From Pogona vitticeps (Eukaryota > Chordata > Lepidosauria > Squamata > Agamidae), in NCBI RefSeq assembly GCF_051106095.1, contig NC_135787.1:159906001-159970000 (forward strand): a stretch of DNA of 64,000 nucleotides. The letters run 5' to 3'. Below are positions 34,143-46,620 of this stretch, piece after piece. The notes below the pieces were generated by a model that did no database searches, was not told the origin of the DNA, and was given only the letters and a program-made list of their open reading frames with translations. The position numbers and the translations under genes are program-made. Position 1 is the first letter of the stretch, and every line of letters starts with the position of its first letter.

Positions 34143-35346
34143 ATACTATAGTATATGTATAGTATGCAGCTGCTCTTCATTTCCTTTCTTATAATAGGTC
34201 CACGAGCTCAATTGGGATTTGGACCACTGTATGAGTATTATGAAAAGCTTAACCACTTTCTACAGTCATCTGCACTCCCTTAGTCCACCCTTCCAGGGAG
34301 CAGCTAAGAGATGGCACCTTATTTCCTCCCCTAACCCTGCATGCTTGCGTGTGTGCGCGCACAGAGGATGAATGGTGGAGAGGAGGATAGACGCTTATTA
34401 AGATTTAAAAATAGTCGGTGACAATTGTGTTTCCCTCCTCTTTTTTAAAGTTTCCACGGGGAGGGAGATTTAAGGAGGGGAAACATCTTCAGAGGCTCTT
34501 CAGCCCAGCCCAATGTGATGCTATACATCCAGTTCTGATCTGTGCACCTTCTTTTTTTAATATGAAAAAAATTAGTCTCAGCAGCATGCTATGATCAACA
34601 TAACATGTAGTTTATCCTTCTGCATATATCTATAATTACTTCTAGCTTTTCAAATGCATTCACTAATTGAATCTGCTACATCTTGTGTGCACATAGCCTG
34701 CTAATGATATAAATGTTTCTTTCTTTTCAGTGATAAGATACTTCCCCCTCCCCCTGCTGTTACTTCAGCTTCTAGATTATCCACCTTTAATAGCCAGCCC
34801 AGTTCACAAACAGGATGGCTTTTTGCCCTGTTGGTTCCCATGAGGAACAATAAGCTTTAAAAATCCACTAAACACATTGGGTTGGTTTGCTAATTAGTCA
34901 AGGAATAAATGATAGTTATAAATATAATGCTAGAGGGCAAGATCTGAACATGTTTAATTCTTTGTTCTGGGGCTTCTTAGAAAAGTATATGATCCTAAAA
35001 GAAGTCGGCATAAGTAATATGGTCTTTGGAGTCCAGAGGATGAAATTCTGGGAAACCAGACTTGACTGTGGGAGGAAAGATAGACGTTGCCAACCATGTT
35101 GAGCAGCATGGCAGTGAGGCTGACAGAAAAACAGTGACACTTGTGTTGCTTTCCCAAGTGATCAATAGGGGGAGGGGCGCCTCATATTAATTTCCTACCA
35201 ATATGTTTACTGTATTTTATTTTCAAGCTCTGTGAAAGTGAGCTGTTACCATTTGGCAAACACAGTTATTACAAGGAGTGGCTGTTTGTAAAATTCAGGC
35301 AGGAGACCTAGCCAGATTAAAAAAAAAAACAATCACTGTACAACTA
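34143..35346. other. Unassigned intergenic DNA
   Basis: AT-rich sequence with no recognised gene or repeat. The short open frames near 34887-35157 have no domain I know. Confidence 0.5.
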
Positions 35347-35634
35347 CCCTGCTTCCCCTAAAATAAGACCTAACCTGAAAATAAACCCTAGCATGATTTT
35401 TCAGGATACTTCTAATATAAGCCCTACTCCCAAAATAAGCTCCAGTTAAGTGAAACTCTGTCTTCCACCATTGGGCAGCATTGTGCAGCAACCAGAAGAA
35501 GATGACATGACTGTATTTGAATAAATGTAGATTGTCGTACATGAAAAAATAAGACATCACCTGAAAATAAGCCCTAATGCATTTTTGGAGCAAAAAATAA
35601 TATAAGGCCCTGTCTTATTTTCAGGGAAACGGGG
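35347..35634. mobile_element. MITE with TA target, AAAATAAG-type ends
   Basis: 288 bp. The left end CCCTGCTTCCCCTAAAATAA faces an inverted right end TTATTTTCAGGGAAACGGGG. TA flanks both ends (35345-35346, 35635-35636). The interior repeats AAAATAAGCCCTA and related motifs. The flanks point to Tc1/mariner; no transposase remains. Confidence 0.75.
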
Positions 35635-36353
35635 TATGCATGCTTTGATAAAGGTTGCTTATGAAAATGCTCTTCATATATTCCACTTGGTACCAATTCC
35701 TGTTCTGGTCATGTGTGCCTGCAGTGGATCAAGAATGTGGTTTCCAGGAGATGTACTCTTGATTGATTAAAGAGTATGTTTAATTGCTATAGCAATGAAG
35801 TTGCAAGACACATAAAGATTTCACCCGTCAAATGAAAACATGGTCAATGAGCACTCAGACACTGGAAAATAATCATCAAGAGTCTCTTCTACATCATTAA
35901 TTCTGCAGAAAGCTTTCACACCTGTAGCAAAAGCTTATTGGATTTCTGTGTGATATTCCGCCTTGCTGGAATCGCAACACAGGCTTAGAAGGATATATTA
36001 TGCCTCTTCCCAGTTCTGCCTATTGGCCAAGAGATATAGCTGGCAGTCATGGATCTCTGGCGCTATGCTGGTTGTTGAGGCACCTGCTTTATTTCGTATT
36101 TCCTTGCTCTGAGCCCTGTGTCTCTTCAAAGAGGCAGGCATATACAATACTAGCAGGTGGTGGTACAGCTTAAATGAGGACCTGATCACACAGCCAAATG
36201 AATCCCAGTTCTATCATTTTTTTCAAATACTTCTTTTTGTACTGAATCATGGTCACGTTGTATATATACCTGTGTGAACGCTCCCATTTGTTTAACATTA
36301 CAGATTCATTTCTTCCTATTTGAAACATAATGGCTGGCTACACCATGGAACTG

Positions 36354-36783
36354 GACCATAAAGAAAGCTGATGGACCATAAAGAAAGCAGACCGCCGAAG
36401 AATCGATGCCTTTGAATTGTGGTGCTGGAGGAGGCTCTTGAGAGTCCTCTGGATTGCAAGGAGAACAAACCTATCAATTCTAAAGGAAATCAACCCTGAA
36501 TGCTCACTGGAAGGACAGATCCTGAAGCTGAGGCTCCAGTATTTTGGCCATCTCATGAGAAGAGAAGACTCCTTGGAAAAGATCTTGATGTTAGGAAAGT
36601 GTGACGGCAAGAGGAGAAGGGGACGACAGAGGATGAGATGGCTGGACAGTGTCTGCGAAGCAACCAACATGAAATTGACACAACTACGGGAAGCAGTGGA
36701 AGATAGGAGGGCCTGGCGTGCTCTGGTCCATGGGGTGATGAAGAGTCGGACGCGACTAAACAACAACAACAACAACACCAACA
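36354..36783 (+). mobile_element. BovB (RTE) LINE 3' end, 5'-truncated, with target duplication
   Basis: Translation from about 36417 gives the BovB ORF2 C-terminus: LKLRLQYFGHLMRREDSLEK, then GKRRRGRQRMRWLDSVCEA and RAWRALVHGVMKSRTRLN, followed by a (CAA)n tail. The 14-bp direct repeat ACACCATGGAACTG flanks it at 36340-36353 and 36784-36797. At the 5' end TGGACCATAAAGAAAGC occurs twice, 20 bp apart. Confidence 0.93.
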
Positions 36784-36797
36784 ACACCATGGAACTG

Positions 36798-38839
36798 ATC
36801 TATTTTTTCTGATGTTTCCTTGGGCAGTGCTGCCCCTTACTTTCATTTTAGTTTATTTTTTTAAATCCGTAGTGCAATAGAGAGGCCTGAACCTTCTGTC
36901 CTCCCTTTTCCCCTTGTAAAGGAGTACAATAGTTTGCAAGAGCAGTGGATTTTTAAAAAAAGGCAGAGGATAAACAACCCTCCTTTCTTTACAGTTCAAA
37001 GCAGGAAATGCCCATGCTCAAGCCCTCATTCAAAGGGAGGATGGAAGGCTATCTCCTTTAAGCAGCCGGGAAAAACAACTTGAGTATATTGGAAGGAGAC
37101 AGAAGTTGCCAATTTCTCAATATACCTGTCAAAAAATAGGGGGGGGGGTTTACACCCAGAAAAACTTTGCAAAGGAGCATGATACTTTGCAAGAGCAGAG
37201 GGTTAAAAAAAAGACAGAGAAGCAACCCTCCCAATCCCAACCACCCCACCCCAGACAAGCTCGTTGAGAAAAGATTGCAGACTGGAAGTTGTGAGGAGAG
37301 ATCTGGAGAGAGAGTGGTTGGAGGGGTTGAGAAGAACTTCGGATTGTGATTTTTCCCTCTCTGATTTATGGCCTCTGGAAGGGCCCGGCTGCTCGTATGT
37401 GTGACTCATCTGCCCCATCACATCTGGCAAAAGGAGCAAGGAGGGGCCATCAAGGAGAGGTGGGGCAGCACCTGACATATGTAGCAACCATACTGTGGTT
37501 CACACACGCTGTCCCTGTTAATTTAATCTATTTCCCCTTCCCCACTGTGCCCAGAAACCAGAGAGCCCTTTGCAAAAGAATTAATTTGATAAAAATCTGC
37601 ACACATGCAATACCAGTATAGAATAATCCAGAACATCATTGGTACAAAATAACACAACCCTCTTGGAAAGAGGAAATTAAACCAGAGATATACACTACTG
37701 GCTGGGAAAATGATTTGATCATGGTCATGCATCTGGAATTTTTTGAAATAAACTAACTGGGGTATAACTGGGATTCATTTGGCTGGTGTGATCAGACCCA
37801 CAGATGTGACAGAGTATGAAGAAGCTTTCTAGACATAGTTACACAACAGACCCTGCCAGCTCTTAAATAATGAGTGTGTGTATTCCTAAATCCTGTAAGG
37901 AGAGCCAGCTCTGCCATTAGGCATAACTGCCCTACTCCAATAAGTGAAAGGCAACTGTCTGTTCTTTGGTGTCATCTTTTTAATGCCGTGATGGTAGGAC
38001 CATCATTTTGTGTCTTGGGCATCAAAGTATACACCTTGCATGTTTTCGGAGCAGTCCTGCACTGTGTAGCTCCCTTCTCCTCTGTGGGACCATTTGGTGC
38101 AAATCGAGATCAGAATACTGCCACTCTATTGTTTTTGTTTCCCTCCTGAACGTTGAGAACAAATAATGGCAGTCACAGAAAAAATAAAGGTCTGGCTTCA
38201 TGATCGTGGCTTCTTTGAGCCTGCGCTGCATTTTACAAGAAGAAGGGAATGTTTTCTTTTAGCACCAAAAAGGATTATGAAATGATGAGAGAGGGAGGTC
38301 CTGTCAAAATGGTGGAACTGATGAAGAGAACACACGTGGAATGTAATTCTTAGCCTAGGCTCAGTTTTTGACATATGCTTTGTTATTTTCCTAAGCGCTG
38401 CCCCTCGCTATCATTCAGTCCTTTCAAGTTTTCATAAAGTCTTTTAAAACAAAAACAAATTAGAGGCAAAAACATAAAGGCAGGAGCCACACAATTATTC
38501 CATGCAGCACCTCAACTATTCCTTCATGTTGTTACAAGATCCCGTTTCTCACATCTGTGCAGAGCTTGACAGATCCTTGCATATTTATTTCTCCAGCAAA
38601 AAAGCACATGTTGATCAGTAAAATTCAGGCCTGCCTCTGCTAGGCCCAGATATTTGTTTTGTAGCTCTGCTGACTTCACAGAATGAACAAAATGATGTGT
38701 TCCATTGTTTATAAAGCACCAAAAAAATTCCTAGATGCTCTACAAACCTTAAAGAAAAATACCAAAAGACCCTCCCCTCTGAATGTTATAATCTAGAAGA
38801 CAGGTTGGCAAAATAAAGGGGGAAGTAGAAAAAAGCAAA

Positions 38840-38840
<1 letters not shown>
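36798..38840. other. Unassigned intergenic DNA
   Basis: No gene or repeat family recognised. AGGAGTACAATAGTTTGCAAGAGCAG (36919 onward) and a similar AGGAGCATGATACTTTGCAAGAGCAG (37173 onward) suggest a diverged local duplication of about 40 bp. Confidence 0.45.
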
Positions 38841-38870
<30 letters not shown>

Positions 38871-38943
38871 TGTATGTATGTATGTATGTATGTATGTATG
38901 TATGTATGTATGTATGTATGTATGTATGTATGTATGTATGTAT
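38841..38943. repeat. (TATG)n microsatellite
   Basis: About 25.75 perfect TATG units, seen directly. It runs straight into the pentanucleotide array on its right. Confidence 0.97.
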
Positions 38944-38945
38944 TT

Positions 38946-39050
38946 AATTCAATTCAATTCAATTCAATTCAATTCAATTCAATTTAATTTAATTTAATTT
39001 AATTTAATTTAATTTAATTTAATTTAATTTAATTTAATTTAATTCAATTT
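38946..39050. repeat. (AATTC)7-(AATTT)12 pentanucleotide array
   Basis: Seven AATTC units (38946-38980), twelve AATTT units (38981-39040), then one of each. It abuts ATACGCCGCCTATCTGGTC at 39051, the inverted terminus of a LINE or LINE-tailed SINE (about 39051-39095), so it is an expanded retroelement tail. Confidence 0.93.
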
Positions 39051-40314
39051 ATACGCCGCCTATCTGGTCATCGCAACCACTCTAGACCACTCCCACAAAA
39101 ATATTGTGGGACTTTGAAGACTACCAGACTTATTACAGTATGAGCTTTCATGGACCAAAATCCACATCTTCATACAAAAAAGACTGTAAATATTTGTCCT
39201 CTGTATTAATCTACAGTACATGTTGGTGAAAGTCATGTTTGTTGGAGAAAATAACAATCTTGCATGCAGCCTAATACTGGGCTTCAGTGGGAAGGGGGCT
39301 TCACAGCCTAACATAACTATGCCTAACCAATTGGCAAACTTCTTTTTCCTGTCTCTGGCTTGCTCGTCCCCTTTTCATGTTTGTTTGCTTTACTTCCGGT
39401 TGTTCGTTTGCTCTCTTTTTCTCTCTGACCATCGACTATAGCAGACATATAACTGCCTGCTTTGTGTGAACTGTGTGCATGATGAACTGAGTCCTCTAGC
39501 ATAAGACTGCAATTCCTCTCCTTTCTTTTATACTTGGGAATGTAACTGAAAATCACAACTGTAACTAAAGATACCTTAGAGTGATCTTTATTATACAAAG
39601 TGCTCCTGTGAAAATAGGTGATGACTTTGAGACTTGAATTAGTTCCCTAATTCTCTGTCTCTGTGCAGTTTTTTGTATTTTAAACTCTGCTAATAATAAA
39701 GAAATTATCAAGCTCCACAACCATGCTGGGGTGAATATATGTGTAAAAGACAGACTGATAATGCTTCATTGACATAGAAATGGAACTATCAAACTATTAA
39801 TTAGCAAGCCATGTTTTCATACCTTGAAAATATTATTTTTCTTGAAAAGCTTTTGCATATTTTACTCATTTCCGACAACAACAGCCACCACATTCATAGA
39901 TTTGTCTCAAAGTAAGGCACCTTAGGTGCTGCAGAGAATGCTCTCCCATTTCAAGTAGAAGCCAATCTTTATTTTACAGGTAATCCATCACTGGAAAGGG
40001 CACTTCCTTCTCTGCCAATAAGCCCTTGATTGTTACAGAAGCAGCTTTTCTCATCAACTGTAGTTGCAAATTAGCATAGTTTTGTTTTTGTGGTTGATCT
40101 TCAGGATGTAAGCATGTTCTTTAGTTACAACTCTGATTTCTCAGACTCAGAAGTCAGCTTGAATCATATCTTTAGAACATTAATGCACTTTCAGCTTTAA
40201 TTTTGAGTTATCGGTAACATATAGTTTGACCCTGTGACTCAATGACCATGCTTGCTAGCTTCTGTATGTATAATTCAGGGATGAGCAAGTTGCAGCCATC
40301 TAGAGGCCTTTGCA

Positions 40315-40396
40315 CCAGAACTTCCAGCCCTCCACGCCACTGGCTAGAGTGCCCACCAGAACTTCCAGCCCTCCATGCCACTGACTAGAGTGCCCA
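40315..40396. repeat. Two-copy 41-bp tandem duplication
   Basis: Units 40315-40355 and 40356-40396 begin CCAGAACTTCCAGCCCTCCA and differ at two positions, both transitions. Confidence 0.93.
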
Positions 40397-41471
40397 AGGG
40401 CTAATAAGCATTGCGGTCCACTGGCATGCGGTTGACAGCCACATTTGCCCTCTCCTGATATAAGTGGAGGAGTAGGGTACCATCTTATTCTTTTCACTGG
40501 GCACCAAAATATCATGAGCTGGCCCTGTGCTGCAGTGTGATCAGACAAGCTGGTACAACAACGTTCCATACAAGATGTGTCTCAGATGGCACCTCATTCC
40601 CAACCCACTTGCCATTGTTTTGTTGATCAAATGTTCAACATGGGTTTAATGAGGTTTTGTGCAATCTTCTTCGGGGATGAGAGGGTATGATTTGATGCAG
40701 CAAGGAAATAACTGCTTTTGCTGTATTTTCGGGAAGATGATGAGGATGATGAATGATTAGTCCCAGGTTTAGCAGCTTCAAGAAGGAAGCTAAGATTTAC
40801 CTTCCCACGCCCTGTCAGACGGGCCTGTCATTCTGATCTGACCCTTTCACTCCATGCCATGTGTTTTCTGGAATGTACAGTTCTGATTTCAGCCATATGT
40901 CAAAAGAAACAGCATAGCAATTAGAGATGAGGGATCTATGACAGAAGTCATATATCAGTTGCTCCCAGTATTTTCTCATTTAGTCGTAACCAGTACTTAA
41001 TAGGTCTCCAGGTGATATTAATCACTGCAAAATTGTCAGGAAACTGAGAAATCTAGTGGTTGGAACAAGGCAGGAAGTGATGTTCTTTCCATAACTTTTT
41101 GTATGGAATTAACAATTACCACCTGGTGGAGGAAAGAAGTTGTAATCATTGGGGGGAAACCCGGCCTCAATATGCTACATCCATCTGGAAATCACACAGC
41201 ATTAAGTACAGTAGTTCTTACATTAAGAGAAATCTAAATGGGAACCACAACAAAAGTTTGCAACATGAAATCTAGCTCTTTGGTCCATGGTTTGAGTATG
41301 GCACAAAGAATTTTCTTGCCTGATGTGAAGCATGAGCTGTCTCCTCCCCCATTTCAGGTACAACAGCTGATCCAGACTGATTCTTAGTTTTTTTAAATAG
41401 GGACACCGTTTTCAGAACTCCGTTTTCATCTGAGTCAGGGTATTTGTGTGTTTCCAAGGTGATCACCAGGG

Positions 41472-41497
41472 CACACACACACACACACACACACACA
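41472..41497. repeat. (CA)13 microsatellite
   Basis: Thirteen CA units, seen directly. Confidence 0.95.
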
Positions 41498-42531
41498 AGA
41501 TGAACACAGGGAGAAATAAAAAGCCCAGAGACATTAACTCAATGGAGTGGCACACTCATAGGCCATTTGTGTTAAACCCAGCATTCACTCACTGCAATTA
41601 GAAGTAGGAAAAGAAAAAGAAAAACTAAGGAAGATGAAAGAGATCATGAACTTTCCTTGCCTCTCCTGCTTCAAAATCATGATTAAATTATCAGAGTCTT
41701 GTTGCTGCAGCACCAGTAATTTCTGATCCAAGGAACAGGAAAAATGAAATCAATGGAAGCAATGTAGAGAACAGCAGGCTCCTGGCATTTTTTTTTTAAA
41801 TCAAAGAGCACTGTGTCCATTGCCTATTTTAAGTTCTCTACTTACTCCCTTCCCAGTGACTGCCTTAGGAAGCTGCTCAGGGCTTTCTGTTGGCAACTGG
41901 AAAGAAACAAAAGGGGAAAATAAAAATAAAACAAAATGCCAGCTCTGCAGCTGCCTGACTAGAATCCCTTTGTTACAATTCCACCTTTCAATCTATGACC
42001 TGTACCTTCCCTAATCACAGGAATTAGGTCTTTATAGAGAACTGGAAATGCACAATTACCACCATGAACCTGAACAAGGAAGGGGTTGGATGGCTTTCAA
42101 AAGGAACAGAGCAAGTTGATGAAAATCAATCTATGCCCTCTTTATTCATGCACAACGTGAGTCAAGACACTTCCACACATTCTTGATTCTTACAGCATCT
42201 TCCCAACTGCACCTAGGTGGGGAACAGGTCACATGCCACAGATGGTTCTGCCCATTCTATACCCCACAGCATCAACTGCCTTATGGTAGGGCTGGTCCTG
42301 ATTTCTTAAAACTCTTTATTGCGTATTAACTACCTTGAGTCCCTCTTTTGAGAGGACAGTGGGGAAGAAATAAAGTAAACAAAGACATAAATAATGAACT
42401 CGATAGCACCCGGAATCCTGTTCAGCCTCCCCTTTGAAATATGAGATTTCACTCATATCAATGTTCTGTTTGCAAATATAATCACAGATCTTGAAAAAAA
42501 TTAAGTTTCTAGATTGCAATTCACAGAAGAA

Positions 42532-43440
<909 letters not shown>

Positions 43441-43982
43441 GGCCGAGGGAGTCTGGGAGTTGTAGTCCAAAGAATTATCTTTCCCAGACTTTGCACACAG
43501 CCTAGAAATGCACTCATTCCTTTTGAAAAATGAGGGTGGAGATTTCAGGAATTCTAAATCTCATGCCCAGTACTAGATGCTGCGCTTGCAACTGTGCTGT
43601 GACAGGGAGCCCTGTTTATGGGACAGGCAGTGCCCTTCTTTTCTGGCCTGGCTTTCTGTCGTCTGCAGGTGTTGGGCCTGCCAAGAATCCTTGTGCAACC
43701 TTGTGTGTTATTTGTACTGTATTAGCCAGAGATTGTGGGTTTGCTTTTCACATCTCACAGGCAGTAAATTGCTGGTTAAACATTTATTAAATCTTCTCCT
43801 GAGGCATGGCTTGTGAGTGACCCACACATTTTGCTCTGTTTGTTTATAAGATAAGTGAAGGAATGTGTTTGGAGGCTCTCACCTCTTAAAGAGCAGGCAA
43901 GGAGCCCATGAATATGATCTAAACTCTGATGGGACTGGGAAGGAACCCCATACCTTTCATTAGTTCATCTTCCATTACTAGT

Positions 43983-43986
43983 CTGT

Positions 43987-44020
<34 letters not shown>

Positions 44021-44034
44021 ACCTACCTACCTAT
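43983..44034. repeat. (CTGC)n-(CTAC)n tetranucleotide array
   Basis: CTGC/CTGT units followed by CTAC units, seen directly. It directly precedes an inverted LINE terminus. Confidence 0.93.
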
Positions 44035-44125
44035 CTTATATGCCACTACACTACCCAAAGGCCTCTGGGCGGCTTACAACAATTAAAATACAATTAAAAA
44101 GATAAAACAATTAAAATACAATTAA
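44035..44125 (-). mobile_element. LINE 3' tail fragment (L2-like)
   Basis: The plus strand reads TATATGCCACTACACTACCC then AAAGGCCTCTGGGCGGCTTA and CAATTAAAATACAATTAAAA. This is the inverted terminus of an L2-type LINE or dependent SINE, whose tail is the adjacent tetranucleotide array. Confidence 0.7.
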
Positions 44126-45922
44126 AACATATACTCTAAAAATTGCCATCAGGATCACTTAAGCATTTCAGGTCCAAGTGTCTTTTAGAGTTTTAGACTA
44201 CAACTGCCATCATCCTACCCAGCCAGGCTGGGAGTGAAGAATGTTTTAATCCAAAGCTTCTAGAGAGGATACTAGGTTGTGGAAATCTGTCTTGAAGCAC
44301 AATGAAGGTGATGGCAATCTTGAAAAATATACCCTGGGTCACAGAGAGTCCTTTGATGGGCTTGAAACCTTACCAGCTTGGCACCTGCTGCCACTAATTA
44401 ATAAAAAATAATTTAAAAAAGAAGAAATAAATGTTTTTCTCTTATAGGCAAGTTCATGAAAGAAAGGTGTTCCATTATTTTTGTCTCTTATTTATGGATC
44501 TTTGTGTTATCATCATTCTTTTCTTTTTCTTTGTTACTCAGCTTAACTTGCCACACAGAAAGCAATTGTACCCTTCCTTCTGAAGTCCTGCATGGAAAGA
44601 TAAGACAAAAGTGGATGGACTGATTAAAGAATAGATTGGCTGGAATCCTACTGATATTTGTGTCGTGTTGCAGCTAATTGACAAAGTATTGGGGCATGTG
44701 TCAGCCACATTTAGTCTTGGTTACATGACCGATTTGCACAGTCAAGATGTGCCCAGAATCTCATCAATTAGGCACAATTAGCCATTGCAACTTAAATGTT
44801 ACGCAAACATTAATAGGATTCAGTCCCTTACATATGTATTAGTGCCTTTGCACCCAACCTTTCCTCCACCGACCTCAAGGTGGCATACAGGGCTTTTCTC
44901 TCCCCCTCTATTTTCGCAAGAACCCTGTGAGGTAGGTTATACTGAGCGACCATGACTAACCCAGGGAAGTTTTCATTCAGCTTCAAATTGGTGTTGGTAC
45001 TCCAGTTACCAATTGCTTCCCCCCCCCCCCCAGTCTTTACTATAGGTTTAAGGGTGTACCATGGTTCACCTTTTTAAAAACATGTTTACATTACACTGGA
45101 ATTATTTGGGAAACAGTGGTGACACATGATTTCTGTTCATTTTCAGCCACATTTTATTTGTTTTTTTACAACAGGACACATTTCTATTATAATAATCTCA
45201 AGGGAGGGTCGTTGCAAACCTCTAAATGTGATCAAAGAAAAAAAAAAGGTTCCTTCCCACAGAAGATTATTTTATTGCCGCCCAGGATCCTGTCCTCATG
45301 GGAAACAGCAGAGAAGGGCAGTATAAGAACCCAGAGTAAAAGCAACTTTCTGCCTTGTGAACTTCCAGCAGTTTGAAACAATATTTTAAAACATGGTAGC
45401 ATCAAGCGTGTAGCTCGCCATGCAATCCTATGCAAGTTTACTTTGCCATAAATTCCACTGAAATTCACTGGTTTTTATCTAGGTAAGTCTTCAGGCTAGA
45501 ATCATAGGCCAGTTTAATTATGCCTTTCAAGACCTGTTGCTCTAAAATACCAAGGCTGTTTGTTATAAATGGTGGGGTGGGGAGGAATCTTATCAGCTTC
45601 ATGCTGGCAGGAGTTTATGGAGTTTCCCAACAGTTGTCATAAGGCAAAATTTCAAGGCACCATGGAATATATGGTGAGTTATGAGTGACTGACATACCAT
45701 GTAACAAAGATTCCTAAGTTTTGGAGTATTTCTTAAGTGTCTCAGATGTTTCAAAGGAAGATCTTGTTCAATCCACTTTCTAAGATTAGAATGCATTGGT
45801 GATGACCCCTACATACCACAATCCTATATCCTAAATGTACTGAGATCAAGACATTGTGAGTTGAATGGAATATATTTCTGAATGGACTAGCTCAAAATTG
45901 TGGGCTGCCTCTTCCACACATG
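44126..45922. other. Unassigned intergenic DNA
   Basis: A hAT-MITE-like scrap (GACTACAACTGCCATCATCC) lies near 44197-44216. Nothing else recognised. Confidence 0.5.
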
Positions 45923-45930
45923 CTCTAGAA

Positions 45931-46066
45931 CAGTGGTCCCCAACCTTGGGCCTCCAGATGTTCTTGGACTTCAACTCCCAGAAATCCTGGCCAGCAGAGG
46001 TGATGATGAAGGCTTCTGTGAATTGTAGTCTAAGAACATCTGGAGGCCCAAGGTTGGTGACCACTG
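45931..46066. mobile_element. Palindromic hAT MITE, copy C (best preserved)
   Basis: 136 bp. The left end CAGTGGTCCCCAACCTTGGG pairs with the right end CCCAAGGTTGGTGACCACTG. The arms match well into the centre (CCTCCAGATGTTCTT and AAGAACATCTGGAGG). The 8-bp target duplication CTCTAGAA is perfect at 45923-45930 and 46067-46074, so this is a clean hAT-type insertion with no transposase. Confidence 0.95.
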
Positions 46067-46482
46067 CTCTAGAACAGCCATCCTCAACCGGTGCTTTTAG
46101 TTCTCATTGGTCCTGGAATCACAGAGATTCTATACCTCAGTGGAAACAAAAATCAATAATTTAAGATACGCAAATAATACCATCTTACGGGCAGAAAGTA
46201 TCAATGACTTTAAGTCACTTTTTTCTAAAGCAGTGGCCATGCTTGCTGTCATTAGGGAAACAAATCCTTTGCTTTGGCTGTGGTAGCTGTCTGCACAGTC
46301 AATGTCCTCCAGTCCAACTCTGGAACTTTGCCTGCCCTCTGTCTTATTCAGGCAGTCCTGTGTACTTTAACCCTGACGTTATGGAGCAGTGGGCAAATAT
46401 CTTGCAGGCTGTGATGTCTTCAACAGAGACCATCTCCACTTTAGTAGAGATGCCTAATATTTCCTTGTGTGAAATACTAGCT

Positions 46483-46620
46483 GGATAGCTCAGTGGTTTA
46501 GGTCTCTGGCTGCAAAGGTTGGGACTTCGATTCCCCACTGTGACTCGTTGACAGGGCTGGACTTGATGATCTTGTAGGGTCCCTTCCAGCTCTGCAGTTC
46601 TAATGTTACTATTATTATAG
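46483..46620 (+). mobile_element. Short tRNA-headed SINE
   Basis: GGATAGCTCAGTGGTTTAGG resembles a tRNA A box and GGACTTCGATTCCCCACTGT a B box. The body GGACTTGATGATCTTGTAGG leads to CAGCTCTGCAGTTCTAATG and an ATT-rich tail. A lone tRNA gene is unlikely because there is no cloverleaf length and because of the attached body. Confidence 0.8.

Noticed and set aside
36417-36812. 131-codon open frame and the antisense frame over it as genes
   Set aside because: BovB ORF2 C-terminus flanked by a target-site duplication.
46483-46560. A functional tRNA gene
   Set aside because: It has A- and B-box-like sequence but no convincing cloverleaf and a SINE body attached, and a similar copy exists at 24107.
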